The position numbers and the translations under genes were made by a program. Source: Holacanthus passer (taxonomy: Eukaryota; Chordata; Actinopteri; Pomacanthidae). From it: DNA of 64,000 nucleotides. Below the pieces are notes generated by a model, which ran no database searches, was not told where the DNA came from, and worked only from the letters and a program-made list of their open reading frames with translations. Shown piece after piece: positions 1 through 10,526 of the stretch. Positions within the stretch are counted from its first letter, which is position 1; each line of letters starts with the position of its first letter. The stretch covers positions 900,001-964,000 of the forward strand of contig JAFREQ010000093.1 in the NCBI GenBank assembly GCA_025331565.1. The letters are read 5' to 3'.

Positions 1-133
1 ACCCAGACCCCACCCACCTGCCACACCCTCCTCCAACACCACCAAGAAATACTGTCTGCATGTGAATCGGTGAATTAGAGCCCCCCCACCCCTAAAAAAA
101 AACAATCATCCAACCCCCCACACACACCCACGA

Positions 134-391
134 GTGTGTGTGTGTGTGTGTATGATAATGACTGCGCAGCATGCACGAGCACCTTCTTTACACACAATGA
201 TGGATTTCCACCTTACGTAGCAGCTGATGGCGAAGGGGGAGGTGATGGAGGAGGTGGGGCGAGGGTGGGAGGAGAAGGGGATGAGGGCAGTCCTGGTGGA
301 TGTGTGAGAAAGAGAGAGATCAGCTGATTGGTAAAATTGATTGTGAAGGAGAGAGGGAAAGGAGGAAGGGGTGTGTGTGTGTGTGTGTGTT
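134..391. repeat. Two (TG)n microsatellites and G-rich spacer
   Basis: (TG)n runs lie at 134-151 and 371-390, separated by purine-rich GGA/GGG sequence. They explain the long overlapping open frames at the left edge of the window. Confidence 0.85.
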
Positions 392-649
392 GAGCAGCAA
401 TTCAAGTGTGTGTTGTGGTTTTTGTGGTTTGGGAGGGGGGAGGGGGGTGAGGGGTGGGAGGGTAACAGGATTGGTCTTGTCTGTGGGACCCACGAGGAGG
501 ACAATGGGACCGGCGGGGGTGGGGCGAGTGTCACACGCTTTTGCTTTGTGGCTCGGTCAACAGGCGTGTGCCACGGGTGTCGTCTCGCCTCCCCTCGCCT
601 GCTGTCCGACTCCGGGGAAGGACTGGCAGCCATGAGAACCGGGGCCCCG

Positions 650-790
650 GGCCCTTTAATGAGGGGCGTGCTGTTTCTTATCAAAGATGGACAAGCCATC
701 ATTACAATCATCATTAGAAGCTGCACAATGGAGCACGCCTCCCTCAGCAATGGATGGGAAAATCCTCCTACAGAGCGGCGGCGGTGGTGG
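650..790. promoter_or_regulatory. Candidate non-coding regulatory block
   Basis: This block is less repetitive than its surroundings. It contains a TCF/LEF-type ATCAAAG at 680-686, AT-rich homeodomain-like repeats (CATCATTA, ATCATTAGA) and a SOX-type ACAATGG at 725-731. It looks like a conserved non-coding element, but conservation cannot be tested here. Function as a dld enhancer is inference from position only. Confidence 0.25.
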
Positions 791-1839
791 GGGATGAAAT
801 AAAAAAAGAAAGAGCACAAAAAAGTCTGAATGTGTCTATTTAGTGAATCTGCAACAGTTACGTCTGGCGAGGCAGCATCAGGTGCATCTGAAAGATTTTA
901 GCTTCAAATAAACACTAAAAAGTGACATAAAACCAACAAATGAAAAGACGCGTGTCCCTCTGCTGCTCCTTCTCAGATGTCTCCCTCTCAGTGGGACGAG
1001 TTTTTCATCGACCAAATCGAGAGTCGGACGCCGCGTTGATGACGTTCACATCATACACGAGTGCGATGTGAGTGAGTTGGTTGTGTGAGGTTTAAAAATA
1101 CTTTGTAAGCTAATATAGCATTACACACATTACATTTGGGCGTCCATTTATCTGCATTTTCTGGCACTATTCCATTAAGTTGGAGTCAAAATTACAGCTT
1201 GGATGTCTGAAACTGAAACTTGGACAAGCGTGAAAAGGTTAATTACTCCACTATAGCACGAACATTTGCATTCACAGCAGAGTGTACACCTGAACTGATG
1301 GGGCCTCAAAGAGTTGAATAAAATGAACGGGACTTAGATAAGACAAGACCAGTATCAGTGTTTACAGAATGATTTTATGGTTTGAGTCTAAAGGTTAAAG
1401 TCAATTTTATGACAGTTTGGCGTCAAAGTGAAAGAAAAACCATTAAAGCCTCTGCCTGACTTGGAAGGATTGAGAGGACATTCACAGCTGGGATCTTTGA
1501 AGTAAACAAAAAGGACCACAGTGATTCTTCAAGTCCAGCATCTACAGTCTTTTGAATCTCGACACCAAACTGCGGTAAGTTTTGCACCATCACACAGAAA
1601 CGATGACCCCTCTTTGCTCTGACGGGGGCTGAGAGTCACATTCGTGCAGGTTAGCGTGTCGTGCACCGTAACCCTGCTCAGAGTTTGTCATCATTAATGT
1701 TCGGCCAAAAAACATGTTGCTCCGCTGTGGCCTTTCTCAAGAGTCTCCTCCAAGTCCTTTTTAATGCTCTCCGCTGGCCTGTGGCCCTGGCCGCAGGGAG
1801 CATTGTCATGGTGCTGAAGGTGGAGGGGATACTGGGAGG

Positions 1840-1841
<2 letters not shown>

Positions 1842-1874
<33 letters not shown>
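1842..1874. repeat. (TG)n microsatellite
   Basis: An uninterrupted TG run of about 16 units. It generates spurious Cys-Val or Thr-His open frames on both strands. Confidence 0.95.
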
Positions 1875-1876
<2 letters not shown>

Positions 1877-2189
1877 GAGAAGGGGGGCATGACGCTGCAG
1901 CAGTGGCAGCTGGCGGCCCAGCTTGCAGGGGCCATCTCTTCACAATGGAGAGCCTTCCCCCTGGGGCCAGTGATTTAGGACAGGGCTCTCTGGACAGGCC
2001 CCTGGAGAGGAGGAGAGAGGACACTGGCTTTGGAGGAACGCACCCTCCCTCCCTTCCTCCCACCTCCACCTCCCCTCCTCCTTCTCCTTGTCTTGTCCTC
2101 TAAAGCTTCCCTGCTGGTTCCCGTGCCCCCCAGCTCCTCCACACACTCCTGACACCCTCCCCTCGTCCCACCGTGGCTAAGCTCTCTCC

Positions 2190-2420
2190 TGGGACGAGCG
2201 GCCAGGCCTCTGGACGGGGAGCATTCCTGAGGTGTAGCGCACTAACGCTAGCCGGACACAATAGGGGGACGACAACAGGTGCGTGTGGATCCTCTGTCGT
2301 CCAGCGGCAGCTGAGAGATAGGGACGGGGGGCTATTATGGCGCCATTATCCACCGCTGCTCTACCGTTGGGCTGTCGGACCGCTCTTCTCGAACAAAAAC
2401 AAGGCTTTTTATGTGTAACC
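2190..2420. promoter_or_regulatory. Candidate non-coding regulatory block
   Basis: A unique-looking block with a TEAD-like CATTCC, a T-box half-site AGGTGT, a CAGGTG E-box, a CAGCTG E-box and a CDX-like TTTATG. T-box, TCF and E-box inputs are known for delta genes in paraxial mesoderm and neural tissue. Individual motifs are short, so this is only a candidate. Confidence 0.2.
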
Positions 2421-3714
2421 TGGTCTCGTACACGCCCTGCTCCGACAAGCCTCTCTTTCATCCTCCTACCCCAGCTAGCACCTGCCACCCCCGGGCCCTC
2501 CAAACAAGCCCAACGGCCACTTATCCCAAGACTGGATTCAATTCAATCGAAGCCCGACTGCAAGAAAACCTGAGCCCACTTGTTAAAAACACCCACCACT
2601 TCATATCGGAGCCATAGAAATCATCCAGGCAGCCACCTCTGTCCCCCCCCCCCTCCTCTGTCCCTCTGAATTATGTTATGTCTCAAATGAGCAGTCATAC
2701 AGCAGATTGTTTGGTGCAGCCACTTGATATAACTGGTGACAATGCCTCTAACAGAGCGAGGGTCCTGGGGGGATAGGCAGTATTTGGTTACTGCATCCCT
2801 GATCTCTCCCATTGTGGTCGGCTCCGGGTCCCATGGAAGGTTGAAAGGGGGTTTGGGGAGGGGGACATGTGCGCATATGTGGGCCCACGACGCAGGTGCC
2901 TACATCTGTTCATTTCTGGGCAGATGCTCATGGTTGTAGAGATAGAGAGGGAGAGTTAGAGAGAGGGGAGGGGAGGGGAGGTGGACTTCCTCCATTTAGC
3001 CTCTCATCATTCAAACTGGTGATTAAACCTACGTGGAGTAAAATTAGAGTCGAGCTGAGGAGGACAAATGGAGAACTGCAATGTGTTTTCTTTCTTTCAA
3101 CATCAAATACACTGGATGGATTAAAGTATTTTGTCTGGTGTTGTTTTTGATCATAAATATGTTGTTTATGGAGCAGAAATGTCAAACATTTGTTGTGTCC
3201 AGCTTCTAAAATATAAGTTTTTCCTCACTGTGTTTGTTTTGTTCCTCTGTAAACTGAAACTTTTTATATTTTGGAGTTTTTTTAAAATTTCATTACATAT
3301 CTGAACCATTCAGTCAGTTAATCGAGTTGTCGTGCGACTGTGAGCTGGATCTGATCACTTGACATCAGTGAAGGTCCCAACATCTGCTGGAGAACCTGAG
3401 TCCAGAAGAGTGGCAGCTGTTACAGAAGCAGATTAACGTGCAACGAGTTGCTCGACAATCACATACATGTTGTCAGATGTAGGCGCTGGGCACTGCAGCA
3501 GCCTCAGGAGAAGAGAAGTGATTTTATTGGGTTCGATTTTATCATATTGTGGAAACATAAAACCGCTGAACAAACAGAGCTCAGTCTGATCGTCAGCTCC
3601 TCTACTTTCATCTTTACATCCAATGAATCATTTTCCAACCTACAGCCGCTGGAACCAGTGTCCTGTAAATCACATCAGCCAGGTGACTCAGTGTGCACTC
3701 ACTGTCGGCTCTGT

Positions 3715-4010
3715 GAGGCTCCGTGCTACATGCTAACATGCCGACGACAATGCTAACATGCAGATTTTAACAGGTAATGTTTACATGTTCGCCATCTTAG
3801 TTTAGCATGTTAGAATTTGCTAATTAGCACTAAACACAAAGTACCGCTGAGGCTGATGGGAATGTGATGTGTTTTGCAGGTATTAAGTCATAAACCAAAT
3901 TAAAAGTCAGGGGATCAAAGATATTACAGCTCGTCCTCTGAGACATTTCAGTCTGGACCAAAGTGGTGGACTGACAGACTGATGTCGTCCACCATGATCC
4001 TCCAGAACAG
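3715..4010. mobile_element. Old teleost interspersed repeat
   Basis: The sequence has repeated GCTAACATG words, then TTAGCACTAAACACAAAGTA, GCTGATGGGAATGT, a 'gtcataaaccaaa' segment, a 'gtcaggggatca' segment and 'gagacatttca...accaaagtggtgga'. I recognise this order of words from a very common dispersed fish repeat of uncertain class. The copy is diverged and has no coding capacity. The family name and the exact ends are not certain. Confidence 0.55.
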
Positions 4011-4911
4011 CTTCTACTGGACGGACATAACTTCAGAGGATATGCCCTCCTCTGGTGGAGAGAACTGTCTGACTCTGTGGGCTGTGATCAGGTGGTTGTG
4101 AAGGTCAAAGCGTTGTGCTCTGAGGATGGGAGCGTTTTCCTCTCGACGACTCGAAGCCAAGTCGAGCTCAGCGCGTCTCCTCAGCGTTTCCATTCTCTCA
4201 CAGATGGTGATGGGATGTTGGCTCGTTTATTGCTTCATGCAGAACAGCTGGATGGAAGAATTTCTTCTGTTACTCCATTCATGTATTCTAGCTTTAATAT
4301 TAATAATATTCTGACAGGTGTTTGAATGTCTCACACGCATATGTCCACTGTGATCTTTGTATTTCTGTTGTTCCGTATCTTATTGTTTTGTCTTTGTGAA
4401 GCACTTTGTGACAAGACTCACACATTTCACCTTATTTGCCTTTTCAAATCTCCTGTATCATCCCTATAAGAACCCGACAATATTCTTCCAGGAACCTTTT
4501 CATATTTTACCTCATTATGAATTTTTCCCTATAATAACTTTATAAGTTTCTGAGGTTGTGTTTTTAATGTTTGTTTAAGCCTCCAGCTCGACTTCGTCCC
4601 TCTCCTGCTCCAGGATCCGTTGTGGGTAAACGTCGCAGTATCAGTTGTTCAATTATCGATTTTATTCATAGGGACCCGCACATGTTGCGGTGCGTCACCC
4701 CGGGGTGCGCGCGCATGTGTTTTCATAAACATTGGCACGCGACTGGCCGCATACACACACAGCTCCCTGCTCACCCCTCCCCCCCTCAGGTCCCCAGTGT
4801 CCCTGCACACACACACTTGCAGGAGCGTCTCTGGGCCCCCCACGTAATTACTGCGGCACTCTTCCCAGAAACTGAAGCTCAGCACGTCTCCAGCACCGAA
4901 TGCAAATGAGA

Positions 4912-4994
4912 CAGGAGCCCGGACCAGGAGCCCTGAGGAGCCCACAGGAGCCCTGAGGAGCCCCGGGGAGCCCACAGGAGCCCCGGGGAGCCTC
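4912..4994. repeat. Short GC-rich minisatellite
   Basis: About five imperfect units based on AGGAGCCC followed by TGAGG, CGGGG or ACAGG variants, about 15 bases each. It is purine-biased and keeps all six frames partly open, which makes false ORFs on both strands. Confidence 0.85.
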
Positions 4995-5479
4995 GGATCT
5001 GCCCTGCTCCAGCAGCTGGCCACAGTAATCTGATGTGGACACAAAGGAGCCTGTTGATCTCTGCTCAGGTCCAGCAGGTAAAACCGAGACAGAACTGAAA
5101 GGATGATTTGACCCATCAGGCCAAAACCAAACTAAAATTGTATCAAATGCAATAAAATGACCATAAACTTAATATTGAGTAGCCTGGAGTTATTTTATTC
5201 ACAATGTGATTAGTAGTCACGTTTCGTCCTGTAGTTTTTTTGTGCGTAATCATCATCCGGCTGTGCGTCAAAACTGGAGACGCTTTTACGCACGGCTCTG
5301 ACTGAAACCCGTCCTCTCCTACAGTCCTACATTTAGCACGAGCGGCCTCCATCAGACCCCCCTCCTTCCTCCCTCCTCCCTTCTCTCAGCTCCATCCCGG
5401 TGCCTTGCTCCTCCTGCGTCATCCCGGGAGTGGAACCACCGACCCTGGCACCATCCGGGCTCCGCCACCCGGGCTGCAG

Positions 5480-5780
5480 GCTTTCACCGAACATGCGTCA
5501 ATATTTTGTGCAATGATGAGGTATGAGTGTGAAAAATCAATTGATCATCACCCCTCCTCCCCCCTCCCCCCTCCTTCCCCAATCAGCGCTTCATATGATC
5601 GATATCGTGTGATGCGCGCCGTGTTTACGTTCCCACGAGTGACCATGTGGTGTCTCCTCTTCGGGGACCAGAGAAGGAGGAAAAAGCCCCTCCTGGCCTC
5701 CCCCCTCGCCATATGGCCCCGGAGGGCCCATACCGTTACAGCTCCTTTAACATGCTTCCAGTGGAGAGACGGAGCCGGTG
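5480..5780. promoter_or_regulatory. Candidate E-box/CSL regulatory block
   Basis: Visible sites are CATATG E-boxes at 5592-5597 and 5710-5715 (a neurogenin-type core), a forkhead-like TGTTTAC at 5622-5628, and TTCCCAC at 5630-5636, the reverse complement of the RBPJ/CSL core GTGGGAA. The last runs straight into CACGAG, an N-box-like HES site. Proneural activation plus Notch/HES feedback is established regulation for delta genes, so the cluster fits a neural enhancer about 3 kb upstream of the dld start. Function is inferred. Confidence 0.3.
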
Positions 5781-6139
5781 GACAGAGGCGAGCAGAGCCG
5801 AGCCTCCAGCCCGGAGCGGGGGGGGGCATAAACGTCGTTTCTGGATGTGGAGGAGGGGGGGTTAGTGGCAGATGGCTTGTAAGGGTCTGTCCGCGTCTGA
5901 AGGCGTGTCGTGGTCCTTCACTGAAGACCCCCCCACCCCCACCCCTGCATTCACAATCAATGGAAATTAAAGCCCACAGAATGGATGAATAGTCAGACCC
6001 CGAGTCACCCTTTTTTTTGTGTGGCAGCTACTGGTGGGCAGGAGTTAAACTACAGCAGCCCCCTACTGTAGCACTTTAGTTAAACAGTCGGAGCTCAGGA
6101 CAGAAAACTCTGTGGAGTTTTAACCTTCAGCCTCAGTTT

Positions 6140-6185
6140 CTCTGCCGTCGAACTGTGGGACGAATAAAGGTTTATCTCATCTCAT
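6140..6185 (+). repeat. 3' tail of dispersed repeat (ATCTC tail)
   Basis: GTGGGACGAATAAAGGTTTATC followed by CTCATCTCATG. The reverse complement matches segments at 35966-36020 and 62584-62635, so three copies of one family occur in this window. The shape, a conserved end followed by a short simple repeat, is typical of a retroelement tail. Confidence 0.55.
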
Positions 6186-6954
6186 GTTTAGATGAAGTTT
6201 GAGGTTTTTGTCGTGGTCAAGTGCACAAAGACTGACTGTAAGATGTATTGATGATGTATTGGCTGCTGATCAGGGCCTGTTTGTGAGTCCTATCAAACCA
6301 TTGGCGAAGGACTGAGCCTCAGTTTGAGACTTTTTAATCTCAAGTCAGTTTCAGTTTCCTCCTTGGTCCTACAGACTTTTAATCAGCCTCACAGTTCAGG
6401 TAATATGATCAATGTAAACATGTTCACGCCTCTTCATGATTTTACTTTCTGGGTATTAAAATTCCACTTTAAAAGGTTCAAAGCTGAGATTTGTTCCACA
6501 GACTTTATGGAAGCTGTAAAACATCCACAGCGCCTCCATCAAACGCTGAAGGGTGGAGAGATAATTGATTGTCTTGTCTCCATCAGAGGTTAATTGTGAC
6601 GGTCACGGTTGCTTTGAAGAAACAGAAAGGAGGGACGGATTGTTTATGAATGGAGGAGGACTCTGATTGGACGCTGCCATCATTGATGAGAAGTAATCAG
6701 TAACTACATTGAGCAGGTTATGAGACAGAAGAGGTGAAGGTTGTTCGGATGAGAAAGGGAAAGCGTGTCACTGTTTGAGGAGGAGGAGGATGAAGATGAG
6801 GAGGAGGTGTGGGTGGGGTCTGACACAGGTGTGGATCACAGCAGCAGGTAAGGCTGCGACATATCTGGACACAGTGACGCAATGTGTGTGAGAGCAGGGG
6901 GAAAAAATCACACTTCTAATGAACGACCTAATTAAGAAACAACCCCCACCCTCT

Positions 6955-7096
6955 ACACACACACACACACACACACACAAATAAGACTTAAATAATGGAT
7001 CATTGTTGTTGTTGTTTTTCCTGCACAGTTTTGGGTCAATATTTAAAGAAGAAGAGAAGCAAAAGCAAATGTGTGTTATGTTTGATGTGAAGTGAA

Positions 7097-7137
<41 letters not shown>
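6955..7137. repeat. (CA)n and (TG)n microsatellites
   Basis: (CA)n occupies 6955-6979 and (TG)n about 7099-7137. The two are complementary tracts about 120 bases apart, so they could pair as an inverted repeat. Confidence 0.9.
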
Positions 7138-7138
<1 letters not shown>

Positions 7139-7261
7139 AGGGAGGGGAGAGAGCATTGTGTGTGTGGGACGTGTGGGTGCGCGCTCAGCCAAGGGAGGCG
7201 CGCACACGCTGTTATTGAGGGGAGAGCAGGTGCTGGCTGAATTACCATACAGCTGAGGGGG

Positions 7262-7263
<2 letters not shown>

Positions 7264-7294
<31 letters not shown>
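7264..7294. repeat. (GA)n microsatellite
   Basis: A pure purine GA run of about 15 units. Just upstream (7215-7260) lies a unique stretch with a CAGGTG, a homeodomain-like AATTACC and a CAGCTG. Confidence 0.9.
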
Positions 7295-7295
<1 letters not shown>

Positions 7296-7362
7296 AAACT
7301 TATTCCTTCACCACACACACAATAACAAAAGTTCCCCCTCATGGTGGCCACGCGAGCGACTC

Positions 7363-7427
7363 CACACACACACACACACACACACATCCATGAACATGCA
7401 CACACACTTTTTTTTTTTTTTTTTTTT
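7363..7427. repeat. (CA)n followed by poly(T)
   Basis: (CA)n at 7363-7386, then a 20-base T run at 7408-7427. Confidence 0.9.
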
Positions 7428-7614
7428 AATCTGAGCCCGGAGAATGGGGAGAAGAAGAGGAGAGCAAAATGGGGAAGCAGGAGTCCAGCCCTCCAGTCGT
7501 TTACCTCACCACACAGCTCTGCCAAGGAATGTTTTCTTTGGTCCTTTGAGTCGATTCAAAGCATTAAATTCTTCCCACAACCAGAAATACCAAAATGTAG
7601 AGGGTGTGTATGCA

Positions 7615-7645
7615 GAGGAGGAAGAGGAGGAGGAGGAGGAGGAGG
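7615..7645. repeat. (GGA)n microsatellite
   Basis: A purine GGA run. A second one lies in the dld proximal promoter at 8292-8321. Confidence 0.9.
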
Positions 7646-8242
7646 GGTGTAAACAATTAACTGAGTCAGGGTTTGACCAAGAAACTTTTTTTCCTCCTAT
7701 TTTCTGAACTTTTGAATCAACTTTTTTTTCTGGGTTGTTTTTTTTAAAATGTTTTTGGCACTTTTACCCAAAACATCGTAAGTCGCCAAAAACCAGAAGT
7801 TTGTCCAGAGAGGCAACAGCTGGAGGATCAGTTCACCCACATGTCATCAACATCCTGTCAGGAAGGATTCTGGCATGTGTTCAAAACTATTTACATCTCG
7901 GTTCGGTGGAACTTTCATTTCAGTCCACGCAGATGAAAAGTTCCTGTTTCGACCAAAACGCTTTCATTTGCAGGAAAGTTCTGAAACAGCCACAAAAGTA
8001 AACAGTTTTATTTCCTCTTCATCGTCTAAAAGTTATGGTGAGGATGAGGAAGCAAACCCGTGAGCTCCTCAGGGATTTCTGAAAGATTTTATCAACTCTA
8101 AAAATCACTTTGGGTTGTTGTCTTCGTCTCAGCAGATCTCCTGCAGGAGTTTTCTTTCAGAGGTTCAGAAAATACTTTCACATGTCTCCACGTTGGCCTC
8201 AGAGATTCAGGCTGTGCTGCTGGGAGGCTGTTGGGCTGCTTG

Positions 8243-8366
8243 CAATGGGATCCCATTGTGGAGAGCCGGGCCAGATTGGGAGGTGAAGTCTGGGAGGAGG
8301 AGGAGGAGGAGGAGGAGGAGGTCCATTTGCATGTTATTACCATAGCATGTGTCAGGCCGTATATAA
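8243..8366 (+). promoter_or_regulatory. dld: dld proximal promoter with TATA box
   Basis: A perfect 16-base palindrome CAATGGGATCCCATTG (8243-8258) presents two opposed SOX-like CCATTG sites. A (GGA)n run follows at 8292-8321, then a consensus POU octamer ATTTGCAT at 8325-8332 and a TATA box TATATAA at 8360-8366. Transcription would then start near 8390, about 460 bases before the dld ATG. SOX plus POU is the known grammar of neural progenitor enhancers. The TATA call and spacing are seen; factor binding is inferred. Confidence 0.6.
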
Positions 8367-8389
8367 CAGGCTGCAGGCGGCCTGGGCTG

Positions 8390-8848
8390 GAGACAGACGC
8401 ACAGTTCACAGTGAGGAGAGACATTAGGAGGAAGAAGGAAGCATGTTGGACCAGTGACAAATCCGTCCTTGGGTTAGACCAAGACCTTCACACACAAAAA
8501 GCTGCTTCCTAAAAATTTGTCACCTTCTTCACAAAAAAAGGAACCATTCATCTCTTCTTTTCTCCCTCTTTGGATTAACGCGTCATCAAAGGAACTGGAG
8601 GACTTTTTGTATCCAACCACAAGTTCACATCTCTTGTTTTGTGATTTTATTATTTTTTTTTGCTGTTGAAGGTTTGGGATTTATCCTCTTTTTGCTGCTC
8701 GGGACATGACTGACAGCAGCAGTTGATGAGAGAAGCCCACCGTGCTCAATGCATCTTCCTCAGAGGGACTGAAGAGGAGGAGGCACCCTGAGGACCAGCC
8801 CACACTTTCTGCTCTATTTATTGATTATTTATTATGTATTTATTGAAT
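8390..8848 (+). other. dld: dld 5' leader with short upstream ORFs
   Basis: Assuming a start about 25-30 bases after the TATA box and no leader intron, the leader has four out-of-frame upstream ORFs: 8443-8457 (4 codons), 8706-8726 (6 codons), 8726-8791 (21 codons, overlapping the previous stop as TGATG) and 8749-8772 (7 codons). There is also an in-frame ATG at 8834, five codons before the chosen start. The 8849 ATG has A at -3 and G at +4. The uORFs suggest translational restraint, which is inference. Confidence 0.45.
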
Positions 8849-10484
8849 ATGGGGCGCGTCATCCTGCTGACTCTCGCCGTCATGTCCATGTTGCTGTGCC
8901 AGGTAAGAATCTATTTCTTCCACACAATGACCCTCCCTCCACACACTCATTCATCCGTGTGTGCGTGTGTGTGTTTGAGTGTGTGCTTCATGATAACTTT
9001 CCTCCTCCGCAGGGTTTTTGTTCGGGAGTGTTTGAGCTGAAGCTGCAGGAGTTCCTCAACAAGAAGGGGGTGCAGGGCAACAAGAACTGCTGCAAGGGAG
9101 GCCTGACCTCGTCTTTCCAGCAGCAGTGCGAGTGTCAGACCTTCTTCAGGATCTGCCTCAAGCACTACCAGCCCAACGCGTCCCCGGAGCCGCCCTGCAC
9201 CTACGGCGGCGCCGTGACGCCCGTGCTCGGCTCCAACTCCTTCCAGGTGCCCGACGTCATCCCGGAGAGCTCATTCAGCAACCCCATCAGGATTAACTTC
9301 GGCTTCACGTGGCCGGTGAGTACAGACACAGCACAGTGGAAGTGAAGGCAGTGAAAAGGCGCCATTTCTTCCGCTAGATCCGTGCGTAAAAGCCGTGCGT
9401 AAAAGCCGTGCGTAAAAGCGCGCCGCGGCTCCTTTTCTGAGGCTGAGAGCACAGAGAGTTTGCAGGTTTTCACTTTGCATCGCGCTCACAGTGAAAGGCT
9501 CAGTCTCCTCTGGTCTTGGCTTGATGTTATCTCCGCCGGCCACCTGTCTCATGAAGCCATTTGTGTTCCCAGGGGACCTTCTCACTGATCATCGAGGCTC
9601 TGCACACCGACTCCAAAGAAGACCTCTCCACAGGTAGGACACACACACACACACACACACACACACCTTTCTCTTTTTGTCTCAATCACACCTGTTCCAT
9701 CCTCTAACTTTATCCTCCACACATGCGCACTGCAGAGAACCCAGACCGGGTCATCAGCACCATGACCACCCAGAGGCACCTGACCGTGGGGGAGGACTGG
9801 TCCCAGGACCTGCACACCGGCGGCAGGACCGAGCTCCGGTACTCCTACCGCTTCGTGTGCGACGAGCACTACTACGGGGACGGCTGCTCGGTGTTCTGCC
9901 GGCCGAGGGACGACGCCTTCGGCCACTTCACCTGCGGGGAGCGCGGGGAGATCGTGTGCGACGCCGGGTGGAAGGGCCAGTACTGCACCGAGCGTGAGTG
10001 GCTGTATTATGGGATGTTTGTGCCGTAATAATGAGAAACAATATTTCAACACAATTAATGTTTTATTGGAATTAGATTTAGGACAAAACACAGTTAAACT
10101 TAACTTTTACTGCAAACTTTTTTTTGTTCTAAATGTAAAAAATACAAAGTGTAAAATGTCTGTAATCAGAAACTCTGAGTGCCGTTAGGAGGCAACTTGT
10201 GCGTAAACACCCCCCCTCCCCCCTCACACACACACACACGACCACTTGATTTATTCTAAGGAAAGTTTTTTGGGGGAATAATCTCACGCGTGCCATAAAT
10301 TTACATGCCGCCTTCCGATTGGCCGCTGTGGCAGGGGCCCCGGCGCTGATTGGCCCAGGCGGGGGAGGTATTGTTTGAAGTGGGCAGCTGCCGGCAGAGA
10401 GGAGACAATGGAGCAGCTGTCGCGCGCTGGCAACACACTCGCCAGCTGTCCACTCTTATCTGGCCCAATCCGAGACATTAAGGG

Positions 10485-10526
<42 letters not shown>

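Larger units (their letters stand above)
1..8348. other. Gene-free upstream region of dld
   Basis: No exon of a recognisable protein was found on either strand. The open frames here are short and run through CA/TG, GGA or C-rich repeats. The stretch holds several microsatellites, at least two old interspersed repeats (about 3715-4010 and 6140-6185), a minisatellite (4912-4994) and a few less repetitive blocks with clustered transcription-factor motifs, listed separately. Since the next gene is a developmentally regulated delta ligand, it is a plausible home for distal enhancers; that is inference. Confidence 0.6.

Noticed and set aside
106..819. 237-codon open frame on the minus strand
   Set aside because: It is built from CA repeats and C/T-rich sequence, gives Thr-His and Pro/Ser runs, and has no domain or family resemblance.
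5405..5992. 195-codon plus-strand open frame
   Set aside because: Pro/Arg-rich, no domain, no splice or start context; the block is better read as non-coding regulatory DNA.
9582..10091. Minus-strand 169-codon open frame over dld exon 4
   Set aside because: It is the shadow of the GC-rich DSL exon; the plus strand carries the conserved DSL domain.
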